64,000 nt of DNA. Origin: an uncultured Ruegeria sp. GTDB taxonomy: Bacteria > Pseudomonadota > Alphaproteobacteria > Rhodobacterales > Rhodobacteraceae. Made by a program: the position numbers and the translations under genes. Each line of letters begins with the position of its first letter. The first letter of the stretch is position 1. The stretch covers positions 1 through 64,000 of the forward strand of contig NZ_CANMFF010000014.1 of assembly GCF_947497005.1 (NCBI RefSeq), in the 5' to 3' direction. The notes below the pieces were generated by a model. It made no database searches. It saw only the letters and a program-made list of their open reading frames with translations, and had not been told where the DNA came from. This document shows, piece after piece, positions 42,496 through 49,805 of the stretch.

Positions 42496-44130
42496 ATGCC
42501 CCGAGCCTTGCTGGCAAGCTTTGCCAAACGCGTCGCCATACCCGATCTGCGCTGGGTTCCGGATGAGGGGCTGACCGTCTCGCGCCTGCGGATCGAGCTG
42601 CTGTCCGGCCTGACCGTGGCCCTTGCACTGGTGCCCGAGGCCGTGGCCTTTGCCTTTGTGGCAGGCGTGCACCCGCTGGTCGGTCTGTATGCGGCCTTTT
42701 TGGTGGGTCTGATCACCGCGCTGATCGGCGGGCGACCCGGCATGATCTCGGGCGCGACCGGCGCTCTGGCTGTCGTCATGGTGGCGCTGGTGGCCGAACA
42801 TGGAGTGGAATACCTGTTCGCGACCGTTGTCCTTATGGGCATTCTCCAGATTATCGCGGGGGCCATGCATTGGGGGCGCTTTATCCGATTGGTGCCGCAC
42901 CCGGTGATGCTGGGTTTTGTGAATGGCCTGGCCATTGTGATTTTCCTGGCGCAGATGGGGCAGTTCAAAGTGCCTGGAACCATGGAAAACACCGGTCACG
43001 GCATGAGCGGCGGAGACTGGCTGCCGGGGATGCAGCTTTACACCATGCTGGGTCTTGTTGCTCTGACCATGGCGGTGATATGGGTGATGCCCCGCATCAC
43101 GCGTGTTGTACCAGCTCCTCTGGCGGGGATTGTTGTCGTGGCGGCAATTGTGATCGGCTTTGGCCTGGATGTTCCACGGGTCGGCGATCTGGCGTCGATC
43201 GAGGGCGGTCTGCCTGCATTCCACATTCCAATGGTCCCGCTGAACTGGGAAACATTCGAAATCATCCTGCCCTATGCTGTCATTCTGGCCGCCATTGGCC
43301 TGATCGAATCCCTGCTGACCCTGAACCTTGTTGGCGAGATCACCGGCAAGCGCGGTGGCGCGTCTCAGGAGTGTATCGCTCAGGGTGCATCAAACATTGT
43401 AACCGGTTTCTTCAGCGGTATGGGCGGCTGCGCGATGATTGGTCAGTCGATGATCAACGTGAAATCTGGTGGCCGTACCCGCATCGCCGGTATCGCGGCG
43501 GCACTTTTCCTGCTGGTCTTCATCCTGTTTGCGTCGCCTCTGATCGAGCAAATCCCACTGGCAGCGCTGGTCGGCGTGATGTTCATGGTGGTGATAGGCA
43601 CCTTCGCGTGGAACTCGTTCAAGATCATGCGCAAAGTGCCCATGACCGATGCCTTCGTCATCGTTCTGGTCACCGTCGTCACAGTGATGGAGGACCTTGC
43701 GGTTGCCGTTGTTGTCGGTGTTATTGTCTCGGCGCTGGCCTATGCGTGGAACAACGCCAAACGCATTCACGCCGTCACGCGCGAATCCGAGACCGAGAAG
43801 GGTGCGAAAGTCTATGAAATTCAGGGGCCGTTGTTCTTTGGATCGTCGGAAGGCTTTATCGAATTGTTCGAAGTAGTGAACGACCCTGAAACTGTCATCG
43901 TCGATTTCGCCGAAAGCCGTGTCGTGGATCAGTCCGCCCTTCAGGCCATCGAAAACATTGCGGCAAAATACGAGGCTGCGGGCAAACGCGTTATGCTGCG
44001 TCATCTGAGCCGCGATTGTCACAAGCTGCTGAACAAAGCAGGTCACCTGATGGTCGACAGTGATGATGACCCGGATTACGAGCTGGCGGTCGATTACTCT
44101 GTTCGAACCGGTATTCTAGGCGGTCACTGA
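42496..44130 (+). CDS. SulP family inorganic anion transporter
   Basis: A 544-residue inner-membrane transporter (SLC26/SulP). About 10-12 hydrophobic segments (for example LTVALALVPEAVAFAFVAGV near 35) are followed by a C-terminal cytoplasmic STAS domain (about 430-530, VIVDFAESRVVDQSALQAIE). Substrates in this family include sulfate, bicarbonate and dicarboxylates. There is no carbonic anhydrase or sulfate-assimilation gene next door to decide. Confidence 0.92.
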   Translation: MPRALLASFAKRVAIPDLRWVPDEGLTVSRLRIELLSGLTVALALVPEAVAFAFVAGVHPLVGLYAAFLVGLITALIGGRPGMISGATGALAVVMVALVAEHGVEYLFATVVLMGILQIIAGAMHWGRFIRLVPHPVMLGFVNGLAIVIFLAQMGQFKVPGTMENTGHGMSGGDWLPGMQLYTMLGLVALTMAVIWVMPRITRVVPAPLAGIVVVAAIVIGFGLDVPRVGDLASIEGGLPAFHIPMVPLNWETFEIILPYAVILAAIGLIESLLTLNLVGEITGKRGGASQECIAQGASNIVTGFFSGMGGCAMIGQSMINVKSGGRTRIAGIAAALFLLVFILFASPLIEQIPLAALVGVMFMVVIGTFAWNSFKIMRKVPMTDAFVIVLVTVVTVMEDLAVAVVVGVIVSALAYAWNNAKRIHAVTRESETEKGAKVYEIQGPLFFGSSEGFIELFEVVNDPETVIVDFAESRVVDQSALQAIENIAAKYEAAGKRVMLRHLSRDCHKLLNKAGHLMVDSDDDPDYELAVDYSVRTGILGGH

Positions 44131-44137
44131 AGCCTTA

Positions 44138-44183
44138 TGCGAGGCTCTGCCTCGCGCTCCGAGGTATTTGAAGCCAGATGAAA
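44138..44183 (+). repeat. structured intergenic repeat, module B-left
   Basis: This module has hairpin 1 as GCGAGGC-TCT-GCCTCGC (44139-44155), where module A has GGGGGC-TCT-GCCCCC, and then the tail GAGGTATTTGAAGCCAGATGAA split by two changes. It lacks the variable second hairpin. It lies eight bases after the sulP stop and faces module B-right. Confidence 0.75.
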
Positions 44184-44195
44184 ACAGGATCCCTA

Positions 44196-44259
44196 GTTCA
44201 TCTGGCCTAAAAATACCTCGGGGGAGGCGCCCGGAACGGGCGGCGGGGGCAGAGCCCCT
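44196..44259 (-). repeat. structured intergenic repeat, module B-right (inverted)
   Basis: On the minus strand the order is hairpin 1 (GGGGC-TCT-GCCCC), variable hairpin 2 (CGCCCG / CGGGCG, 44228-44242) and the conserved tail ending in GGCCAGATGAA. With B-left it forms a large inverted repeat: the AGGTATTT and GCCAGATGAA parts can base-pair across a 12-base centre. It sits in the convergent gap between sulP and the flavin reductase gene and is likely a bidirectional terminator. Confidence 0.85.
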
Positions 44260-44267
44260 GGATCACG

Positions 44268-44873
44268 TCAATCATCCGGGCGATCGAGTGAGAATAACTC
44301 GGATACTACTGAATAATCCCTATACCCGAGCCGCGCCAGAGGTTTGAAAGAGGTCACATCGAACTTGCCGTCTCGGATGTGCTCGTCGTGAAGGTGAACG
44401 CCAGTTACTTCGCCAAATACAACCCGGTTGGCTTTGCCGGGCAGGGTTATGATCTGGGTCAGTTTGCATTCCAGCGCAGCGGGAACCCCTTCAATCCGTG
44501 CGCAGGGAATGGTTTCGCATTCGGTGGGTTTCAGCCCGGCATGTGAAAACTCGTCAACGTCTTTCGGCAGGCCAGCCGAGCTTGCGTTCATCGCGTCCCG
44601 ATGAGCATGTGCAACGACGTTCACGCAGAAAACACTCGTTGCCTCGATATTGGCGATACTGTCTTTGCCGCCATTCTGATCGTGCTTGGTGCCAGTCGAG
44701 GCAAACATCACTTGCGGCGGCGCGTATGCAACGCCGTTGAAAAAGGAATACGGTGCCAGATTGTTGATCCCATCTGCATCCCGGGTTGATATCCAGCCGA
44801 TCGGGCGCGGTGTGATAATGGCGTTGAACGGGTTGTGCGGCAGGCCATGGCCGTCTTCGGGGCGATAGAACAT
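44268..44873 (-). CDS. flavin reductase family protein
   Basis: A 201-residue flavin-binding protein of the flavoredoxin/RutF-like family. NPFNAIITPRPIGWISTRD (near 15) and NLAPYSFFNGVAYAPPQVMF (near 40) are the FMN-binding landmarks. It may reduce FMN for a partner oxygenase, though none is encoded nearby. It is divergent from a GNAT gene. Confidence 0.88.
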   Translation of the reverse strand: MFYRPEDGHGLPHNPFNAIITPRPIGWISTRDADGINNLAPYSFFNGVAYAPPQVMFASTGTKHDQNGGKDSIANIEATSVFCVNVVAHAHRDAMNASSAGLPKDVDEFSHAGLKPTECETIPCARIEGVPAALECKLTQIITLPGKANRVVFGEVTGVHLHDEHIRDGKFDVTSFKPLARLGYRDYSVVSELFSLDRPDD

Positions 44874-44944
44874 CTGATCTCCAAGCGTTTGCCCAAGGCG
44901 TACCGAAGTGCTAGGGCGAATTCCAGCAAGGAAAAGAGGGCAGG

Positions 44945-45439
44945 GTGCAGCAATTCGGGATCAGGCCGGAAGAGCCGGACGATTGGTGGGAGGTCGAGGC
45001 GCTCTATGATCTGTGCTTCGCACCAGGTCGTGAGGCTCTATCGTCGTATCGGTTGCGCGATGATGTGCCGCCGGTTGCGGGCCTGTCTCTGGTCGCGCGC
45101 GACGGTCAGGGCATTCTGGCTGGTGCGATCCGGTTCTGGCCCGTCCATGTTGGCGATCACGATGCTTTGCTGTTGGGGCCGGTAGCCGTGCACCCGACCC
45201 ATCAGGGCGAAGGGTTGGGCCGTTACCTGATCCACGCCGGAGTAGAAGCGGGTCGGAGCCGCGGGTGGAAACGCGTTATGTTGGTCGGGGACGAGCCCTA
45301 TTACAAGCGATTTGGATTCGCCCGGTTGCGGGGGGTCGAGATGCCTCCGCCCACCAACCCGGACCGGGTTTTGGGGTTGGAACTGGTCCCCGGTGTCTGG
45401 TGCGGGGTTCAGGGAACAGTTACGCGCTGGAGCCGCTGA
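44945..45439 (+). CDS. GNAT N-acetyltransferase
   Basis: A 164-residue acetyltransferase. LGPVAVHPTHQGEGLGRYLI (near 80) is the acetyl-CoA binding motif A, followed by GDEPYYKRFGF (near 118) typical of small-molecule acetyltransferases (YhbS-like). The start is GTG, with AGAGGG about eight bases upstream. The acceptor is unknown. Confidence 0.85.
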   Translation: MQQFGIRPEEPDDWWEVEALYDLCFAPGREALSSYRLRDDVPPVAGLSLVARDGQGILAGAIRFWPVHVGDHDALLLGPVAVHPTHQGEGLGRYLIHAGVEAGRSRGWKRVMLVGDEPYYKRFGFARLRGVEMPPPTNPDRVLGLELVPGVWCGVQGTVTRWSR

Positions 45440-45491
45440 CCTATTGAATCCACACCGTCCAACGCCGATGTTGATAAGCAGGAGGGCGTGA

Positions 45492-46235
45492 ATGCAGAAC
45501 GTGGTTCTTGTCGAAAATGTGGATGCCGAGGCCGAACTGGATCGTCTGGCGGATCACTATCGATCTGCCGGAGGCGTTGGTGTCAAACTGCTGAACAAAC
45601 TGGGCGGTTCAGCTGAGTCTTTGTTGGAGCAATTGCCGGAACCTGTGCGACACGGCCTGACCGGCGCAACCGAGCAGGCGTTATGGCTGGCGATGCACGC
45701 GGCTCAGGGCTCGCGGCGCGCTGTGCCCGATCAGCAGCCCTGGGTGAACACCGCCGTGACCACCGCCATGGGCGCGGCCGGAGGGCTGGGCGGTGTTTCG
45801 ACAGCCCTTATGGAGCTTCCGGCAACCACAACCATGCTGCTGCGCGCCATTCAGGGGGCCGCCGCCCGTGAAGGGTTTGATCCATCTGAAGAAAATGTAA
45901 AGTTTGACTGTGTACGTGTGTTGTCGGCGGCAGGACCGCTATCGCATGACGACGGGGCAGATCTGGGCTTTTTCTCCGTGCGTCTGACCTTGACCGGTCC
46001 GGCGATGCAACGTCTTATTGCTGCCGTTGCGCCTCGTTTTTCGATTGTGCTGGGGCAAAAACTGGCGGCCCAGTCCATTCCTGTACTCGGGGCCTTGGCC
46101 GGCGGTGGCACGAACTACGTCTACACACGGTATTATCAACAGATCGCGCGCGTGCATTTCGGTCTGCGGCGACTGGCGATTGATGCCGACGTAGCGCACG
46201 ACGAACTGATGCGACGGCTTTCAGCCCGGATGTGA
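45492..46235 (+). CDS. EcsC family protein
   Basis: A 247-residue protein resembling EcsC of Bacillus, named after an ABC transporter locus but of unknown activity. Alternating Ala/Gly-rich hydrophobic stretches (about 95-125 and 195-215) suggest membrane association. It has no ABC transporter partner here. AGGAGGG lies upstream of the ATG. Confidence 0.8.
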   Translation: MQNVVLVENVDAEAELDRLADHYRSAGGVGVKLLNKLGGSAESLLEQLPEPVRHGLTGATEQALWLAMHAAQGSRRAVPDQQPWVNTAVTTAMGAAGGLGGVSTALMELPATTTMLLRAIQGAAAREGFDPSEENVKFDCVRVLSAAGPLSHDDGADLGFFSVRLTLTGPAMQRLIAAVAPRFSIVLGQKLAAQSIPVLGALAGGGTNYVYTRYYQQIARVHFGLRRLAIDADVAHDELMRRLSARM

Positions 46236-46374
46236 GCAATACCTTTGACAATGTGACAGCCTTGGCGGGCGCCACATCATGTGGTATCCTCGTAGGTGCT
46301 AGCCGCTAAATAAGTCTGTTTTGGACCAGGGCGGCAGGCCGACGAGGGATATGGCCGAAAGGGTGTGCCGCTCA

Positions 46375-46836
46375 ATGAATGCAAGACCGTTGCTTCAGGA
46401 CCGTCCCAAAGCTGCAAAGCAGCCTGTTTTGCAGCAATACTCGGCCTTATGTTTTCGGATCAAACGCGGCCGCCCAGAGGTGCTGCTGATCACGACACGC
46501 AAGTCACGCCGCTGGATTATTCCCAAAGGGTGGCTCATCCCCGGCCTGAGTCCGCAGGAAACCGCATTGCAAGAGGCGTGGGAAGAGGCAGGCGTTACCG
46601 GCCATTGCAGCGAGGTGCGGTTAGGGCAGTTCCTGTATCATAAGCACCGTTTGAACCGGCTCCCAACCTTGTGCCTTGTGGATGTTTTCCCGGTGCATGT
46701 GCTGGCAGTGGAGCAGAACTATCCCGAAACTGGCGCGCGAAAGCGCAAGTGGTTTTCGCCCAAAAAAGCGGCGCAAAAGGTCAATTCGCCCGAGCTTGCT
46801 GAAATGTTACGCGACTTTAAGCCGTACACACATTAA
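46375..46836 (+). CDS. NUDIX hydrolase, diphosphoinositol polyphosphatase-like subgroup
   Basis: A 153-residue NUDIX-fold protein with PKGWLIPGLSPQETALQEAW and EEAGV near residue 55. The box departs from the classical G-x5-E-x7-REUxEExGU: Leu and Gln replace the first Glu and the Arg, while the metal-binding EExG part is intact. The PKGW start is typical of the DIPP/ADP-ribose-like subgroup. Start choice is uncertain: ATG codons at 46351 and 46375 are both possible. The next gene on the same strand starts about 70 bases later. Confidence 0.78.
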   Translation: MNARPLLQDRPKAAKQPVLQQYSALCFRIKRGRPEVLLITTRKSRRWIIPKGWLIPGLSPQETALQEAWEEAGVTGHCSEVRLGQFLYHKHRLNRLPTLCLVDVFPVHVLAVEQNYPETGARKRKWFSPKKAAQKVNSPELAEMLRDFKPYTH

Positions 46837-46907
46837 GATCGCATCTGACAGGCTTGATATTGTCACTTCAATCGGTATCTATTCGCCAATCTTTTTTTGG
46901 ACTGAAC

Positions 46908-47363
46908 ATGATTCAATACGCGTTGAAATGTAGCCACGACCACACATTCGACAGTTGGTTCCAATCCGCCGAAGCCTATGACAAGCTGGCCGCTGCGGGT
47001 ATGGTCACTTGCGCGGTTTGCGGATGTACGCAGGTTGAAAAAGCGATCATGACGCCACGGGTCCGCCCGGCGCGGAGCGCGCAGAAGAAAGTCGAAAACC
47101 TGCCCGCCGCCGAAGAAAGAATTGACGTGGCTACCTCATCGCCAAAGATCGAGAAGGTGCTGGCTGAGATGCGACGCCACGTCGAAGAGAACTCGGACTA
47201 CGTGGGTAGGGACTTTGCCAGCGAGGCGCGCAAGATACACTTGGGCGAGGCCCCGGACCGCGCCATCTATGGCGAAGCTAAGCCCGATGAGGCGAAATCG
47301 CTGATCGAAGACGGCGTGCCAGTGGCCCCGCTGCCGTTTGTGCCCAGCAGAAAGACCAACTGA
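46908..47363 (+). CDS. DUF1178 family protein
   Basis: A 151-residue protein of a conserved alphaproteobacterial family. The N-terminus (MIQYALKCSHDHTFDSWFQ) and CAVCGCTQVEKAIMTPRV (near 36) hold four cysteines (one near 8, then CAVCGC) that could bind zinc. The function is unknown. It ends two bases before the SDR gene, so both are co-transcribed. Confidence 0.85.
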   Translation: MIQYALKCSHDHTFDSWFQSAEAYDKLAAAGMVTCAVCGCTQVEKAIMTPRVRPARSAQKKVENLPAAEERIDVATSSPKIEKVLAEMRRHVEENSDYVGRDFASEARKIHLGEAPDRAIYGEAKPDEAKSLIEDGVPVAPLPFVPSRKTN

Positions 47364-47365
47364 CC

Positions 47366-48004
47366 ATGCATATCGTGATCACCGGTGCCAATCGCGGCAT
47401 CGGGCAAACCCTGGCAGAGCAGTATCGCCACCGGGGGGATAGCGTCATCGGAACGGCGCGCGATGGCAGTATGCAGGTTCGCCTTGATGTATCTGATACC
47501 GCGCAGCAATCGGCTATGGCGGAACAGTTGAAGGGTCAGCCCGTTGATCTGTTGGTCTGCAACGCCGGAGTGTATTTGGACAAAGGTCACTCGATCAACG
47601 ATTATCCGGCGGACATGTGGGCGCAAAGCTTTGCGATAAATGTCACCGGTGTGTTTCTGACGGTTCAGGCCTTGTTGCCAAATCTGCGCGCTGCGGGCGG
47701 CAAAGTCGCGATCATCTCGTCGCAAATGGCATCGCACACCCGTGCGCCAGGCGGCAGCTATATCTACCGGGCGTCCAAAGCGGCGGCTTTGAATCTTGGG
47801 CGGAATCTGGCGACGGATCTCAAAGAGGACAGCATTGCCGTGGGTATTTATCATCCGGGCTGGGTTCAGACAGATATGGGCGGTGAGACAGCCGACATCA
47901 ATGTGGATCATGCCGTGCTCGGCCTGATTGAACGCTTTGATGCCCTGTCACTCAGCACCACTGGCTGTTTTGAAACCTATGACGGGCAGCAGCACGCCTA
48001 CTGA
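47366..48004 (+). CDS. short-chain dehydrogenase/reductase
   Basis: A 212-residue SDR. The NAD(P)-binding TGANRGIGQ is at 5-13, NAG near 70, and the catalytic YIYRASKAA (Tyr-x3-Lys) near 133. The short length and C-terminus suit the carbonyl-reductase-like group. The substrate is unknown. Its 3' end overlaps the convergent hypothetical gene by seven bases. Confidence 0.88.
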   Translation: MHIVITGANRGIGQTLAEQYRHRGDSVIGTARDGSMQVRLDVSDTAQQSAMAEQLKGQPVDLLVCNAGVYLDKGHSINDYPADMWAQSFAINVTGVFLTVQALLPNLRAAGGKVAIISSQMASHTRAPGGSYIYRASKAAALNLGRNLATDLKEDSIAVGIYHPGWVQTDMGGETADINVDHAVLGLIERFDALSLSTTGCFETYDGQQHAY

Positions 48005-48354
48005 GAGGTCAGCGCCGCTTTGGGAATCTCAAAGACCTCACCCGGGTCAATGTAGACAACCAGCAAATCACCGCGCGTCTCATACGACATTTTCGAAGTC
48101 GAACTGCTGGATTCCGGCACGCCTTCCTTGAAATAGATGTTGCGCACATGTCCACCACCCAAGGCCACCGCAACAGTTATGGTGCCGTCGTCATGTCGGC
48201 GCAGCTCGGCGTTGCAGCTTTGCACGGGATCACCGGCATTTGCGGCGCAAGGAATTGTACCCAGTGCGTTCTTGCCGTCCGTCCCGGCGACACTCGCGCT
48301 CTGGGCCAGTGCTGGCGATGACAAAAGGGCAAAGGCAAGGGCTAGGCGAAACAT
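47998..48354 (-). CDS. hypothetical secreted protein
   Basis: A 118-residue protein with a good signal peptide (MFRLALAFALLSSPALAQ, 1-18) and two cysteines (near 36 and 47, probably a disulphide). The rest is predicted beta-rich (TITVAVALGGGHVRNIYFKE). AAGAGG precedes the ATG. I do not recognise the family. Confidence 0.75.
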   Translation of the reverse strand: MFRLALAFALLSSPALAQSASVAGTDGKNALGTIPCAANAGDPVQSCNAELRRHDDGTITVAVALGGGHVRNIYFKEGVPESSSSTSKMSYETRGDLLVVYIDPGEVFEIPKAALTSQ

Positions 48355-48520
48355 GAAGAACCTCTTGATTTGGTTGTTGTCCATAGGCTGACACCGCGCC
48401 TGTGCAATGTAAAGTGGCCCAGCGCCGCAGGGGGCAACTCCTTTGCGCCCTTGCCCTTGCGGTGCCCCTCGCTTATGAGGCACGGAACTTCCAATCCAAG
48501 GCGCGGAGACTTTTGCCCCC

Positions 48521-49759
48521 ATGCCCGTACTCGTAATGAAATTCGGCGGCACATCGGTCGCCAATCTGGACCGCATCCGCCGCGCCGCCAAGCGTATCGG
48601 CGTTGAAGTTGCCAAAGGCTATGACGTGATCGTCATCGTCTCGGCCATGTCGGGCAAAACCAATGAGTTGGTGGGCTGGGTGAACGAAACATCGCCTCTG
48701 TTCGATGCGCGGGAATACGACGCGGTTGTGTCTTCGGGTGAGAATGTGACCGCAGGTCTGATGGCCTTGACGTTGCAGGAAATGGACGTCCCAGCGCGCA
48801 GCTGGCAGGGCTGGCAGGTGCCGCTTATGACCACCAGCGCGCACAGCCAGGCGCGGATCGAAGAAATCCCGACCGAGAATCTGAACCAGAAATTCGGTGA
48901 AGGAATGCGCGTGGCCGTGGTTGCCGGGTTCCAGGGCATCAGCCCCGAAGGCCGGATCACAACGCTGGGCAGGGGGGGGTCGGACACCACCGCCGTCGCC
49001 TTTGCGGCAGCCTTCGGTGCAGAACGTTGTGACATCTATACGGACGTTGATGGGGTCTACACGACCGATCCGCGCATCTGCGAAAAGGCCCGCAAGCTGG
49101 ACCGCATTTCGTTCGAGGAAATGCTCGAACTGGCGTCACTGGGGGCGAAGGTGCTGCAGACCCGCTCGGTCGAGCTGGCGATGCGGTACAAGGTGAAACT
49201 GCGCGTTCTTTCAAGCTTTGAAGAGCAATCCGATGAGGCCGGCACGCTGGTCTGCGACGAGGAGGATATCATGGAATCCAATGTTGTGGCCGGAGTGGCC
49301 TATTCCCGCGACGAAGCCAAGATGACCGTTGTTTCCGTGGCTGACCGCCCGGGCATCGCCACGACCATCTTCTCGGCCCTCAGCGAAGAGGGCGTGAACG
49401 TCGACATGATCGTCCAGAACATTTCGGACGAGGGCCGCACGGACATGACCTTCTCGTGCCCCACCGATCAGGTGGCCCGCGCCGAAAAAGCACTGCTGGC
49501 GATCAAGGAAAATGGCGAGCTGAACTATGCCGAGCTGGTTGCAGACATTGATGTCTGCAAGGTTTCGGTTGTGGGAATCGGCATGCGCTCGCAATCGGGT
49601 GTTGCGGCCAAGATGTTCAAGGTGCTCTCGGATGAGGGGATCAACATCAAGGTCATTACAACCTCCGAGATCAAAATTTCCGTGTTGGTGGACAGGAAAT
49701 ACATGGAACTTGCTGTTCAGGCACTGCATGATGCCTTTGAACTGGACAAGGCGGCCTGA
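48521..49759 (+). CDS. lysC: aspartate kinase
   Basis: A 412-residue aspartokinase catalysing the first step to lysine, threonine and methionine. KFGGTSVANLDRI (residue 7 on) is the kinase motif, and two ACT domains (about 265-335 and 345-405) provide feedback control by lysine and/or threonine. No fused homoserine dehydrogenase is seen. It is 46 bases upstream of ptsP on the same strand, a pairing I know from other alphaproteobacteria. Confidence 0.97.
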   Translation: MPVLVMKFGGTSVANLDRIRRAAKRIGVEVAKGYDVIVIVSAMSGKTNELVGWVNETSPLFDAREYDAVVSSGENVTAGLMALTLQEMDVPARSWQGWQVPLMTTSAHSQARIEEIPTENLNQKFGEGMRVAVVAGFQGISPEGRITTLGRGGSDTTAVAFAAAFGAERCDIYTDVDGVYTTDPRICEKARKLDRISFEEMLELASLGAKVLQTRSVELAMRYKVKLRVLSSFEEQSDEAGTLVCDEEDIMESNVVAGVAYSRDEAKMTVVSVADRPGIATTIFSALSEEGVNVDMIVQNISDEGRTDMTFSCPTDQVARAEKALLAIKENGELNYAELVADIDVCKVSVVGIGMRSQSGVAAKMFKVLSDEGINIKVITTSEIKISVLVDRKYMELAVQALHDAFELDKAA

Positions 49760-49805
49760 GCTGATCGGCCAAAGGTTTCGCCTGACACACTAAATTGGTT
49801 GGGCC

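Noticed and set aside
42330..42992. N-terminal extension of the IalB-like gene
   Set aside because: The frame stays open by chance antisense to sulP. The signal peptide begins at 42329, so the extension is not coding.
42870..43817. 315-codon alternative plus-strand frame inside sulP
   Set aside because: The sulP frame has transmembrane segments and a STAS domain; the alternative is Cys/Arg/Gly-rich with no family resemblance.
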